Positions 18,580-27,850 of a DNA stretch of 64,000 nt are shown piece after piece. This stretch comes from Pseudomonadota bacterium (GTDB lineage Bacteria; Bdellovibrionota; Bacteriovoracia; Bacteriovoracales; Bacteriovoracaceae). A model generated the notes under the pieces. That model worked only from the letters and a program-made list of their open reading frames with translations. It searched no databases and had not been told where the DNA came from. Position 1 is the first letter of the stretch; every line of letters begins with the position of its first letter. The stretch spans positions 186,001-250,000 of the forward strand of contig JAIYBW010000005.1 in NCBI GenBank assembly GCA_027488375.1, written 5' to 3'. The position numbers were made by a program, and so were the translations under genes.

Positions 18580-19310
18580 GTTACATGAAAAAGCATCGAC
18601 CTTTAGAAATGGAAGAAGACTCAGAAGGAACCTGGGCAATCTCCTATGGAGATATGATCACGTTGCTTTTAAGTTTTTTTGTGATTTTCTATAACGCTGA
18701 TTTTGAAAAGCAAAAACAAGTGAAGCTCAATCATCATTTGAGTTTTGATATTGAGAATTTAAAACCCCACCTCGCAACGATTCAAAATACAAATACCAAA
18801 AAAATTGAATCCAAAGGTGAAACCCAAGACGGCGAATCGACAGATTCATCCATCTCTGTTTCAGGCCTCTCTGATTTCAATATCAAAGTCCATGAGGTAG
18901 GAGAAAATCTCGTGGTCACTTTTGGTAAAGTTTCTTTCTTTGATTCAGGATCAACTGAAGTTAAAAAAGAGACGATCGCCTTTCTCAAGCTTTTCACTGA
19001 AAAATATCTTCCTTACGCTGGAAAGTATCAACTTAGTATCAAAGGTTTTACGGATAAAAAGCCTGTGCGCAAAGAACGCAGGAAATACAAGGACAACCTT
19101 GAGCTTTCAGTTCTTCGGGCCGTTTCGGCCATGAGACAACTTCAGAAAGCAGGTATTCCTCTTAACCGCATGGAAATTGCGGGAGTAGGGGAACTTAGAA
19201 CCATTGAAAAAATTATTCCAAAATCAACTCAATTAGACCCTAAAGAGTTGGATGCCCTTTCAAGAACGGTCATGCTTGTGATCAAACCTGAAAAAGAGAG
19301 TCAGTTATGA
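18576..19310 (+). CDS. motB: MotB-type stator protein with OmpA-like peptidoglycan-binding domain
   Basis: A single N-terminal membrane helix WAISYGDMITLLLSFFVIFY carries the ion-carrying Asp (D26, in the place of the Asp of YADFMT in classical MotB). About 85 linker residues follow, then an OmpA-like domain from about 125: SFFDSGSTEV, then IKGFTDKKPV, then DNLELSVLRAVSAMRQLQ, then IAGVGEL. MotB anchors the stator to peptidoglycan and, with MotA, conducts ions. It overlaps motA and the next gene by four bases each, forming a translationally coupled trio. Confidence 0.9.
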   Translation: MSYMKKHRPLEMEEDSEGTWAISYGDMITLLLSFFVIFYNADFEKQKQVKLNHHLSFDIENLKPHLATIQNTNTKKIESKGETQDGESTDSSISVSGLSDFNIKVHEVGENLVVTFGKVSFFDSGSTEVKKETIAFLKLFTEKYLPYAGKYQLSIKGFTDKKPVRKERRKYKDNLELSVLRAVSAMRQLQKAGIPLNRMEIAGVGELRTIEKIIPKSTQLDPKELDALSRTVMLVIKPEKESQL

Positions 19311-20989
19311 AATGGATTTTAGTACTTTTATCACTTTTAACATCAAGCCTCACGGTGATGGCCCAAGGAGTTCCGGCCAAGCATCCTCGAGTGATGGAAT
19401 TAGAAGATAAATTAACTGAAGAGGCTTCACTCTACTTTTCTCGCCGCCATCCTAATGAGCCCTTCTTTGTTAAAATCGATGTGACTCCTCTTCGCCGCAA
19501 TATTGCTCAAGGGGCCAGCAGTGAAAGTCTCCCTTACTTTGATCAAGAATCAGAAGAGATGGTTGATGAGTGGGATGATCCAACAACACCTCTTAGTTTT
19601 TTAAGAAATAGAATCGTACGCGTGAAGGTTTCAGTTTCTGTTCCAGAAAAATTTGATGACCTTAAAATTTCTGAAATCAAGCAAGAGCTTCCGATTTATC
19701 TGAATCTCTTACCAAGCCGAGATGACATTTCTGTAGAAAGAAAATTCAAGCATATTGAACCTGAAACACCTAAGTATGTTTATTATGCTCTTGGCTCAAT
19801 TCTCGCTTCAGCTCTTCTCATTGGATTCATGTTCCGTTGGAGTATTGCGAAGATGAAGGCCCCAGTAGCCTCTTCGGCTCCGGGCCCAGTGATGGGAGCC
19901 GCCGGGTCTTCAACCAGTAGTTCTAAACCGAAAAGTGGATCAAATTTTGGAAAAACGGCTGTCAGTGGGGAAGTCACTTTCCACGATCCGATCCGCACCC
20001 TTGAAGTGGTTCAAAATAAGATTAAGCAGATTCAAGATTCAGGAACTTTCCCTACTCTTAAAGATCTTATGCTCATGAGTGATATGTGCCATAAAAATCC
20101 AAGAGTCCTTGGATCAGTCATTTGTGAACTTCCGGCCGATTGGCAGAAGACGGTACTCTGGATGGGTCGAGATAAAGAGTGGTTTGAAGCCTTTTCAAGC
20201 CCTGCCTCTATAGGACCAGAAGGCATGGTTCTTTTAGATCAAATGAGCCGAAGCCGCAGTTATGTCGCCGGTAACCGTCAATGGGAAGACCTTATGATTC
20301 AGGTTTGGCGTCTAGGTGATAAAACGACCAATTTTATTAAAACTATTAATCAAGAGCATGCCTTCCTTATACTAGGGATGATGCCACGTTCTTTCTCCCT
20401 TGGAGTCGCTAAAAAGTGTTTTCCAGGGTCTTGGGCACGCCTCTTAGACAATAAGCCAATAAATGTTGTCATGGACAGTGAGACGATAGCTAAATACCTC
20501 AACCAGGCCCTTGAAATGATGCCTGCGTTTGAATGGAAAATGCTTGAAGAATACAATAAAGATAAGGAAATCCTGAGCTATCTCAACCTCATTTCTATTG
20601 AGGAAGAAAGAGATATTTACGAGACCTTAAACAAGGAGTCGTTTATCTTTAGTGTGAGACCACCTTTTTATAAAATTTTTGAAATGCCAGCTGCTCAATT
20701 TAGTCAGCTCATCCAGGCCTATACGTTAGAGCAATGGGCCTTGTCTGTGGTGAATTCATCAAGGAACTATATCCGCTCCATTTCTGATCAGCTTGATGAA
20801 AAGAGAAAAGTTATTTTCTCAAGTCACCTTAAACAGTTTGATCAAAACCCGCCACAGGTTTCAGACCAGGCGGCGATAAGACAAGACATTGCACAATTCG
20901 CTGAAGTGAATTTTTTTAGCAAAGCTCATGAAGAAGAAATTCCTTCACAGAAAAAAGAGGAAACAGCAGTTAATGAAAAATCTGCTTAG
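19307..20989 (+). CDS. FliF-FliG-like fusion: membrane-anchored rotor protein
   Basis: 560 residues. A signal peptide (about 1-20) leads a periplasmic part (21-155). Its end, RIVRVKVSVSVPEKF then LPSRDDISVERKF, has the layout of the last FliF ring domain just before its C-terminal membrane helix. A membrane helix follows (about 157-180), then a Pro/Ser-rich linker (183-220) and a cytoplasmic part (about 222-545) laid out like FliG. A middle-domain-like NPRVLGSVICELPADWQ is followed by a C-terminal FliG-like MPAAQFSQLIQAYTLEQWALSV, then SSRNYIRSISDQLDEKRKVI. FliG is the rotor protein that MotA pushes and FliF is its membrane ring. Here both seem joined in one chain, immediately after motA and motB. 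The FliG part is moderately clear; the FliF part is inferred from pattern. Confidence 0.65.
   Translation: MKWILVLLSLLTSSLTVMAQGVPAKHPRVMELEDKLTEEASLYFSRRHPNEPFFVKIDVTPLRRNIAQGASSESLPYFDQESEEMVDEWDDPTTPLSFLRNRIVRVKVSVSVPEKFDDLKISEIKQELPIYLNLLPSRDDISVERKFKHIEPETPKYVYYALGSILASALLIGFMFRWSIAKMKAPVASSAPGPVMGAAGSSTSSSKPKSGSNFGKTAVSGEVTFHDPIRTLEVVQNKIKQIQDSGTFPTLKDLMLMSDMCHKNPRVLGSVICELPADWQKTVLWMGRDKEWFEAFSSPASIGPEGMVLLDQMSRSRSYVAGNRQWEDLMIQVWRLGDKTTNFIKTINQEHAFLILGMMPRSFSLGVAKKCFPGSWARLLDNKPINVVMDSETIAKYLNQALEMMPAFEWKMLEEYNKDKEILSYLNLISIEEERDIYETLNKESFIFSVRPPFYKIFEMPAAQFSQLIQAYTLEQWALSVVNSSRNYIRSISDQLDEKRKVIFSSHLKQFDQNPPQVSDQAAIRQDIAQFAEVNFFSKAHEEEIPSQKKEETAVNEKSA
20202..20219 (-). repeat. CCTATAGA-core near-palindrome, copy 1
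   Basis: On the minus strand this reads CTGGTCCTATAGAGGCAG, inside the FliF/FliG-like gene. It has the GGT left arm of some copies and the GGC right arm of another. It is the only copy left of oriC and the only one in minus orientation. Confidence 0.55.
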
Positions 20990-21518
20990 TTTATTTTTAA
21001 TTTTATTTTCTTTTAAGGCACTGGCTGTAGGTCGGTTAGATCTGTCTTTTGGTTATTTCAGTATTAACTCAAAGACCCAAGAAAAATCAGCTACCATCTC
21101 ATCACCAACAGCGGCAAATATTGGTTATCAATTACCTATTTCAGAAAAATTACAATTTTTAATTGGTTATTCATTACTCCTGGCCGATGTCAGTGCCAGT
21201 GATAAAGGTTATGGCTTGAATGTAGGTGTGAACTACTTTCCAGTTAGCTCTAGCAAGAACGAAGAATTTAAATCAGATGTGATTCATGTCATAAGACATG
21301 AGATTTGGAAACCTTTTGTCGGTCTTGGTTTTTACCAACGAGAGTTTCAGTCCATCAAAAATTCTTATGCTGGCTTCGGAGTCAATGCTGGAGTTGAAAG
21401 ATTTCTAAATAAAAGTATTAGTCTAAAAGGTGAGTTACGGGCAATAGCTTTGGCCGGCTCGAATGAAGCTGAAGCTTCAGAATTTAATTCATTTTTAGGA
21501 GTTATTTTTAAAATTTAA
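20973..21518 (+). CDS. Small outer-membrane beta-barrel-like protein
   Basis: Starts at ATG 20973, overlapping the previous gene by 17 bases. An ATG at 20928 is in frame but would bury the signal peptide MKNLLSLFLILFSFKALA. The 163 mature residues alternate polar and hydrophobic positions, with strands such as RLDLSFGYFSIN, LQFLIGYSLLLAD, YGLNVGVNYFPV, KPFVGLGFYQREF and YAGFGVNAGVERF. It ends FLGVIFKI, typical of an eight-stranded porin-like fold. No specific family is recognised. Only two bases separate it from the giant lipoprotein. A role as outer-membrane component of the motor-like complex is inference from position. Confidence 0.6.
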   Translation: MKNLLSLFLILFSFKALAVGRLDLSFGYFSINSKTQEKSATISSPTAANIGYQLPISEKLQFLIGYSLLLADVSASDKGYGLNVGVNYFPVSSSKNEEFKSDVIHVIRHEIWKPFVGLGFYQREFQSIKNSYAGFGVNAGVERFLNKSISLKGELRAIALAGSNEAEASEFNSFLGVIFKI

Positions 21519-21520
21519 TT

Positions 21521-24500
21521 ATGAGTTTAATTAAACTATTTTCATTATTCATCCTTCTGCTTGTAACTGCTGCTTGTAATAACAGCGCAGGGGATAAATT
21601 TGGTGCCCTTGATGGAAAAGTTGATGATGGCTCTAGTGATGAGTTCGACACTGTCTCAATCACATCATGGACACCAGAAACAACGCCTGATTCTCCGCTT
21701 GTCATGACAAATAATAGCTCAGCTGTTTTCGGTGTTTTAGTTCCTGGTAATGTGGGAACTATGAGTTATGATTTTATTAATTATGAAGTAGAAAATTACG
21801 ATGTTATTGATAGTGAGCCTGAGTATCTTTTTAATGATGTTTCAACGGCGTTTAAGAATATAACTGGAACTAGTTTTTCTGCAGGAAAGCATGTATTAAA
21901 AATTGCCGCCACAAATGGAAAAACGACGGCAGATAAAACATTCTATATCAGAAAAAATTATTCACCTGGTATTTTCCAAAGCTCAATACCATACACAAAT
22001 ACGATTAATTGCGCTGAAGAAGCGATTGAATTTACGGCGGCTGTCAGTGACATGGACAACAATGATCCAAAAACTATAACCTGGGAATTGAATACTGAGG
22101 ATGTTATAACAGAAGGGCCTGATGCAACTCCTTTCGTTACTATTTCTGAGCCTGTGCCTAATTTCCTTTATAAATTCACTTATGAGCCAGACTGTTCTAA
22201 AGCAGGGACTCACGTTTTAAAAGTTAAGGCCAGTGATGGTTATGATACAACTGAAGCCACTTGGAATTTCACGGTAAATGATCCACCACCAGAGCCAAAT
22301 GTCGTCGACATAATTTCCTGGATTCCAACACAGTCCCCAGAAGTTGTGATGACTGGTACAGCGAGTACAACCTTTGGTGTTACTGTAGCTGATGGTTCTG
22401 GAGCTATCACCTATACTTGGGTACTAGATAATGATGAAGATAGCGCTGTTACTGGTTCAACATCTTTTTATAGCCTAAACGGAGCAGACCTTTCCATCGG
22501 CATTCACTTTCTTGAAGTGACAGCCACTAATGGATCAACATCCGATAAAAAAACGTTTAAAATCAGAAAGAATACACCACCAAATATTTTAAACGATTTC
22601 ATACCAGCACTGACTGGAAATACTCTTCAGTGTTCTGATAACTTGTCTATGGTCATTCAAGCAAATGTCACAGATGCTAATAATGATAATGTGACAGTTA
22701 AATGGTATCTGGATGAATCTCTTGTGACTGGCGGCACAGCATTCGTTTCAACCGCTATAACTGGAAGCGCAACGGATGTAGAGCAAACAACTCTTACTTA
22801 TAATCCAGATTGTTCTAAAGTTGGATTTCACAGCTTTAAGCTTGTTCTTAATGACGGCTATGAAAACTATACTCAAACTTGGACTGTTAACGTAACTAAT
22901 CCTCCGGCTCCACCGGGTGATGTGATGATTACAAATGTTTTACCTCAAGATTCAGTCGTAGTTGTTACAGGAACAAGTACAACAACTTTTGCTGTTTCCA
23001 TTCAAGATGGAGCTGGAGCTGTAAAATACAAATTTTTCATCGATGGAAATCCTAATCCTGTTGCAGATAGTTCAAACGCATTCCTAATACGTTCAGGATC
23101 AACTTTTACTCCAGGAGATCACAACATCCGAGTTGTGGCTTACAGCACGATTGATCCAACAAATAACGATGAACATACTTTCTTTGTTCGTAGAAACAAA
23201 GCACCAACCATCGGCCAAACTCCCGCTTCGGATTATTATAGCCCGAGCGATGAAGAAGTTTCTGCTGGTGCAGATCCCGCACCATCTTGCGGTAGCACTA
23301 TTACCTTTGATGCCTACATTGACGATGACGATGATGAATCTGCCGATATTCAAACTAGCTGGCAATTCGATAACGCCACCGTAACAACCAATTCTCCTAA
23401 TATCGATATCAATCCAATTTTTGGTTTGAGTGAACGTCTCACTTACACCACAAGCTGTAATAATACTGGGCCTCACCAAGTCACTGTACGAACAAATGAT
23501 GGGCACGAAACAACTGAGAAGAGCTGGCTCATTAACGTGGTTAATCCAGCTAAAGAATCTCTTGGCTCAACCACTCCTTCGGGTTCAACTGTTGTGGTCT
23601 TATCTACTGATCCAAGTAAAACATTCACGGCTTCTGCAGCGACTGGTATTGCGCCTTTTACCTTCACATGGACGAAGGGTGGATTGGTAGTTAAAACAGA
23701 AACTGGAAACTCCAGTTCTTATGAAGTTACCAGAGGAGAACTCATTGATGGTAATCAAACTATCAAGGTTGCACTCAGTGATAGCTCAAGCACCAATAAT
23801 CCGGCCCTACCTGCAGAAAGAAGCTGGACGGTTTATAAAAACAAAAAGCCGAGCATCGCTGGTTTCTATAAGGTTGTTGATGAGGATAATACGATTGAAC
23901 AGTTGTCAAACAATCCTATTGCAATAAACACTAATACAGAGATTCAATTAATTGGTGACATAGATGATACTGCAGATGAAACTGCTCTTCAGGTTACAAT
24001 TTCTCGAGGTACTTCATCTTGTCCTACATCTGGTACTTGTGGACTAACCTTAAATTCTGTTCCTACTTCTGATGGAATTTTTAATGCATCCTTTATTTCC
24101 GGAACTACTTATCTTGGAGATAATACTTTTACGCTATCAGTTCGCGACCAGCATGGTGAAACCGATTCAGAATCCTTTAATATCTCTTCAAACTTTTTTT
24201 CAAAAAAATGTAATGAACTTACTGCAAAACAAATCTGTACACTATCAGGAATGCCTGGTCTTGGTGAAGATTTGGATCTTACAATTCCGGCGAACACTGT
24301 AAGACCCAAAATACATCCTTTTCTGATAACAACCCATGATGTTCAGCTACCAAATAAAAATTTTGTCTTTACGGATGAAACTCTTGATGTGGTTTGGTAC
24401 TGGAACAGAAATTCAACTGACATCAGCCTTGGACCTTTAACTATTAAAAAAAATTCTGTTCAAGCTATCTTTGGTAATCCAAACTACGGCTCCTCTTCGC

Positions 24501-26734
24501 CGGCAGCCAAAATGGGGAATATCTCTGTTACTGATTTAAGAAACTTTCACCTCAGCAATCCGTATGGTGTTGCCGTTTCCTCAACTGGCTCAGGATCTAG
24601 TATGGTCACAGACATCTATGTCGCTGAGTACACTAATACATATACTATTGGCAATTTCTGGTCCGGTCGCGTGTTCCGACTACGTTTTGATAACTCAAAT
24701 ACTAACACAGTTAGTGTTTTAAGAAGCCGAGTTAAACAATCCGCCACCTCAGGTTGCAATCCTTATGGACTAGCCCTTAATTCATCATCAAGTCCAACGA
24801 GGTTGTATGTTAGTTGTTATGATCAGCAACAAATTAGACATATCAATCTATCTCTCTCAAGTGCATTTACACTAGATAACACAGATGCTACCGCCACCAA
24901 TATTGTATCAACTCCAGGAACCGTTGCAGACGGTTTAACTCCAGGAACAGCTAGTACTCGATATCCAACGGCTATGTTTTTTGATGAAAACAACCAGCTA
25001 CTCTATTTTACAGAAAGGGCTAATCCCTATAGTTTGCGTGTTTACAACCCAGGAGCAACGAAAAATCTAGGTGTTTCTGGACCTGAAGCAACAGGTGGTT
25101 GGATTAAAACTATTTCTGGAGGAGTTCTAGGCAATACACCTGGGCCATACAATACTGCGACATATGGTAACTCGATTTCTATAACTCCTTATTGGTCTTC
25201 AGGAACACCCAAGACTTTAAAAGGTATTTTCTATTCTGATTATACCTACCACAGAATTGCTTTTATTAATTTAAGTGGCTCAACATTAACATTAGGGAAT
25301 CAGTCTGTTCTAGATACAAACGTACAGCCAATCTTCGGTATCCCTGGAATTACGGGATCAACTAATAATAACTCATTAAGCGGTGGTGGTAAAAAATCTA
25401 CTCTTAATACACCATATGGTTTAGTTATCGACAATGATGTCTTATTTGTAGCGGACGGATCAAATAATAAAATCCGTTCATTAGTCTTAAATGATCCAGA
25501 TGGAAATGGCCTTGTTTCCACTTCTTTAGGACTATTACCAAAATCTGGATTTAATGAATCGGCAACTCTTCAATCAGAGCAAGTTATTTATAATCGGCCA
25601 AGATCATTAAAATATGATCGTACAAATAATAGATTATTAATTGTGGATTCTCCATTAATACAGCCCCGAATAAGAGCATTAAATTTAAACACAGGGATTG
25701 TTGATACTGTTATTGGTGGTCTAAACGCATCACTACTTAATAATCAAGCTACTCCTCTTCAAACTTCAATGAGAGATCCCAGAGATATAGAAATACATGA
25801 GCAATCAAGCGATGAATTTCTTGTTTATACAGATAACCAAAACCATATAAAAGCTCTTAATATGTATGGAGAAATTCTCAGTATTTTAGGTAGCGATATT
25901 GATCCCGGTAAAACTGGCCTAATTGCTGGAACAAATGCAAATGGATCTTGGTCACCCATAAATGATGGTGACCTTGCAATAAATGTTTCTCTAAGAGACC
26001 CATATGGTATTGGTTCAGATCCAATCACTGGATCACTTTATCACACTGACTTTACAGAGCATTGTATTAAAAAAGTTGATCAATCAGGCCTAATAACTCA
26101 ATTCATTGGATCCTGTGGAACAGGAGGAAATATACCTGGGGCTTTTTCTAGTGCCAGACTAACCTCTCCAGGTGATATAGCAATGGATACATTGCATGAA
26201 GGTAATTTTTATTTTCTCGATAATATCAACGTGGCAGCTTCAAAATTAAAATATGCAAATATTGGATTAATTAGAAATATCTTTGGATCACAGGTTGCTG
26301 CTAATTTTGTTATTGATATTCCCCTAACTATTTCCCCAAATTTTGCTTCAGCAGTCGCTGTAACTGATGATAAAATATGTATTGCTAGTGGCTCATTTAC
26401 AACCTTGAATAATGAACAAACTCTTCTAACGGCCTTAAATTATGCTAATCAAAGCGTCATCTGTTACACCAAGTCAGGATCTGAATGTCTTTTCATTGGA
26501 AAAAAATATAACCCTCTTTATTCTGATGCTTCATTTTTTAGAGGTCGAATGCCTAAATATGATCAGCAAGAGGGAATTGGTGCAGGAGGACTTGAAGCCA
26601 ATAATGACACTAAGAACATTCCTGTAACTCTCTCTGGACCGCAAGGTCTTGCCTTCGACGACGAGGGAAATCTCTACATAAGTGAATTCTACGGAAATAC
26701 CATTAGAAAAGTGAAAGCTTGGACTTGTAACTAA
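21521..26734 (+). CDS. Giant lipoprotein: Ig-like repeats plus NHL-type beta-propeller
   Basis: 1737 residues. The lipobox VTAAC puts the acylated Cys at 19. Residues about 45-870 contain four tandem units of paired beta domains. Each unit has a domain ending in forms like GKHVLKIAATNG then FYIRKN, and a partner domain with two spaced Cys (for example PDCSKAGTHVLKVKASDGY). From about 890 to the end come roughly nine NHL/propeller-like blades, such as LSNPYGVAVSS, NTPYGLVIDNDVLFVADGSNNKIRSL and SGPQGLAFDDEGNLYISEFYGNTIRKV. The layout suggests a long surface stalk with a propeller head, possibly an adhesin. It follows the barrel gene by two bases, so it belongs to the motor-like cluster, and a terminator follows. 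Confidence 0.8.
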   Translation: MSLIKLFSLFILLLVTAACNNSAGDKFGALDGKVDDGSSDEFDTVSITSWTPETTPDSPLVMTNNSSAVFGVLVPGNVGTMSYDFINYEVENYDVIDSEPEYLFNDVSTAFKNITGTSFSAGKHVLKIAATNGKTTADKTFYIRKNYSPGIFQSSIPYTNTINCAEEAIEFTAAVSDMDNNDPKTITWELNTEDVITEGPDATPFVTISEPVPNFLYKFTYEPDCSKAGTHVLKVKASDGYDTTEATWNFTVNDPPPEPNVVDIISWIPTQSPEVVMTGTASTTFGVTVADGSGAITYTWVLDNDEDSAVTGSTSFYSLNGADLSIGIHFLEVTATNGSTSDKKTFKIRKNTPPNILNDFIPALTGNTLQCSDNLSMVIQANVTDANNDNVTVKWYLDESLVTGGTAFVSTAITGSATDVEQTTLTYNPDCSKVGFHSFKLVLNDGYENYTQTWTVNVTNPPAPPGDVMITNVLPQDSVVVVTGTSTTTFAVSIQDGAGAVKYKFFIDGNPNPVADSSNAFLIRSGSTFTPGDHNIRVVAYSTIDPTNNDEHTFFVRRNKAPTIGQTPASDYYSPSDEEVSAGADPAPSCGSTITFDAYIDDDDDESADIQTSWQFDNATVTTNSPNIDINPIFGLSERLTYTTSCNNTGPHQVTVRTNDGHETTEKSWLINVVNPAKESLGSTTPSGSTVVVLSTDPSKTFTASAATGIAPFTFTWTKGGLVVKTETGNSSSYEVTRGELIDGNQTIKVALSDSSSTNNPALPAERSWTVYKNKKPSIAGFYKVVDEDNTIEQLSNNPIAINTNTEIQLIGDIDDTADETALQVTISRGTSSCPTSGTCGLTLNSVPTSDGIFNASFISGTTYLGDNTFTLSVRDQHGETDSESFNISSNFFSKKCNELTAKQICTLSGMPGLGEDLDLTIPANTVRPKIHPFLITTHDVQLPNKNFVFTDETLDVVWYWNRNSTDISLGPLTIKKNSVQAIFGNPNYGSSSPAAKMGNISVTDLRNFHLSNPYGVAVSSTGSGSSMVTDIYVAEYTNTYTIGNFWSGRVFRLRFDNSNTNTVSVLRSRVKQSATSGCNPYGLALNSSSSPTRLYVSCYDQQQIRHINLSLSSAFTLDNTDATATNIVSTPGTVADGLTPGTASTRYPTAMFFDENNQLLYFTERANPYSLRVYNPGATKNLGVSGPEATGGWIKTISGGVLGNTPGPYNTATYGNSISITPYWSSGTPKTLKGIFYSDYTYHRIAFINLSGSTLTLGNQSVLDTNVQPIFGIPGITGSTNNNSLSGGGKKSTLNTPYGLVIDNDVLFVADGSNNKIRSLVLNDPDGNGLVSTSLGLLPKSGFNESATLQSEQVIYNRPRSLKYDRTNNRLLIVDSPLIQPRIRALNLNTGIVDTVIGGLNASLLNNQATPLQTSMRDPRDIEIHEQSSDEFLVYTDNQNHIKALNMYGEILSILGSDIDPGKTGLIAGTNANGSWSPINDGDLAINVSLRDPYGIGSDPITGSLYHTDFTEHCIKKVDQSGLITQFIGSCGTGGNIPGAFSSARLTSPGDIAMDTLHEGNFYFLDNINVAASKLKYANIGLIRNIFGSQVAANFVIDIPLTISPNFASAVAVTDDKICIASGSFTTLNNEQTLLTALNYANQSVICYTKSGSECLFIGKKYNPLYSDASFFRGRMPKYDQQEGIGAGGLEANNDTKNIPVTLSGPQGLAFDDEGNLYISEFYGNTIRKVKAWTCN

Positions 26735-26742
26735 ATTTCAAA

Positions 26743-26775
26743 TAAAAAAAGCCCTCTTTCGAGGGCTTCTTTTTT
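26743..26775. terminator. Bidirectional terminator between the giant lipoprotein and atpE
   Basis: Stem AGCCCTC/GAGGGCT with loop TTTC, flanked by an A tract on the left and a T tract on the right, between two converging genes. Confidence 0.9.
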
Positions 26776-26796
26776 CAACCTATCTTAATTTAAAAA

Positions 26797-27033
26797 TTAA
26801 GCAGCTTTTTGAAGGATAAGGAATGCGATACCAAATCCGAAAAGAACTAGAGACTCGATAAGTGCAAGAGCAAGAATCATTGGAGTCTGAAGTTTTTCAG
26901 CAGCAGCTGGGTTACGAGCGATACCTTCAAGAGCTACAGAAGCAGCTTTACCTTGAGCAGCAGTTCCACCGATAACGGCAGAAGCGAAAGCGATAGCAGC
27001 AGAAAGAACAACCCATGAATTAACGTGATCCAT
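26797..27033 (-). CDS. atpE: ATP synthase F0 subunit c
   Basis: Rotor-ring subunit, 78 residues, two membrane helices joined by the polar loop ARNPAAAEK. The ion-binding Glu of helix 2 is in ALALIESLVLFGFG and is followed by Ser. Helix 1 has Gln in GGTAAQGKAASVALEGIARNP, at the spacing (16 residues counted from Gln through the loop Pro) where Na+-type and cyanobacterial c subunits carry their Gln. AAAGGA precedes the ATG. It is the last gene of the atpZ-I-B-E operon, about 20 kb from the F1 genes and on the opposite strand. Confidence 0.95.
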   Translation of the reverse strand: MDHVNSWVVLSAAIAFASAVIGGTAAQGKAASVALEGIARNPAAAEKLQTPMILALALIESLVLFGFGIAFLILQKAA

Positions 27034-27062
27034 TTTAATTTCCTTTGTTGGATTCGATCCTA

Positions 27063-27833
27063 TTAGTGATGGTGATCATGCTCACCATGATCGTGATGAG
27101 CAGTGGCCATACCAATATAGATCATTGTTAAAAGTGTAAATACGAATGCTTGTAAGAATGAAACGAAAAGACCCATACCGTAGAATGGAATTGGAACGAT
27201 GTACGGAACGAGGTCAGAGAAAATTCCCAAAATCAAATGGTCTCCGTCCATGTTTCCACGAAGACGAAGAGCGAGTGAAAGTGGGCGAACTGAAACTGAA
27301 ATAATTTCGATAGGGAAGATAAGAAGCGCAAGGGCCGGCATTGGACCAGCAAAGTGCTTCATATAATTTACAAAACCAACGGCCTTAATACCCTGATAGT
27401 TAAAATAGAGGAAAGTAAAAATACCAAGAGCAAGTGTCGTATTTAAATTTTGGTTCGGAGACATTGAACCAGGAAAAATTCCAATAACGTTGGTGAGAAG
27501 AATGAAGCAAAAAACAAAAATGATATAAGGGAAATAGCGTTTTGCACTTTCTTCACCCATAACAGTTTTTGCTGTTGAGTACATGGCCTGGCCAAGTGAT
27601 TCGATAATATTTCTTAAACTGATTCCTTTGTCGGGAATCGTAGCGTTTTTAACAGATGAAACACTCGCTCTATAAACTAATCCTATGACAAGAAAAAGAA
27701 TGGAGCCAAAAATAAGAGCAATCGTGTGGGCCGGAAGATGAAATGTATGTGAAGCATTGGTGAAGAAATTGTATCCACCACTGGCAAAAACATTATGAGA
27801 AAATAACAATGCAATTAAATACAAGTATTTCAT
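27063..27833 (-). CDS. atpB: ATP synthase F0 subunit a
   Basis: Stator subunit forming the ion half-channels next to the c ring. It has 256 residues with a cleavable-looking N-terminal segment (MKYLYLIALLFSHNVFA) and five or six membrane helices. The essential Arg lies in RPLSLALRLRGNMDGDHLILG, matching the family LRLFGN pattern. The C-terminus is a His tail, with seven His in its last dozen residues after MATA. It is 29 bases upstream of atpE. Confidence 0.95.
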   Translation of the reverse strand: MKYLYLIALLFSHNVFASGGYNFFTNASHTFHLPAHTIALIFGSILFLVIGLVYRASVSSVKNATIPDKGISLRNIIESLGQAMYSTAKTVMGEESAKRYFPYIIFVFCFILLTNVIGIFPGSMSPNQNLNTTLALGIFTFLYFNYQGIKAVGFVNYMKHFAGPMPALALLIFPIEIISVSVRPLSLALRLRGNMDGDHLILGIFSDLVPYIVPIPFYGMGLFVSFLQAFVFTLLTMIYIGMATAHHDHGEHDHHH

Positions 27834-27850
27834 GAAAATCCTGGCAAAAT

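Noticed and set aside
23099..23506. 135-residue open frame on the minus strand inside the giant lipoprotein gene
   Set aside because: Shadow of a repeat-rich coding region: no ribosome site, no recognisable domain, Ser/Ile/Cys-rich composition.
25024..25034. Further CCTATAG copy in the giant lipoprotein gene
   Set aside because: Only CCTATAG matches (followed by TTTG) and neither arm is present; likewise the CTATAG at 6369 and 34344.
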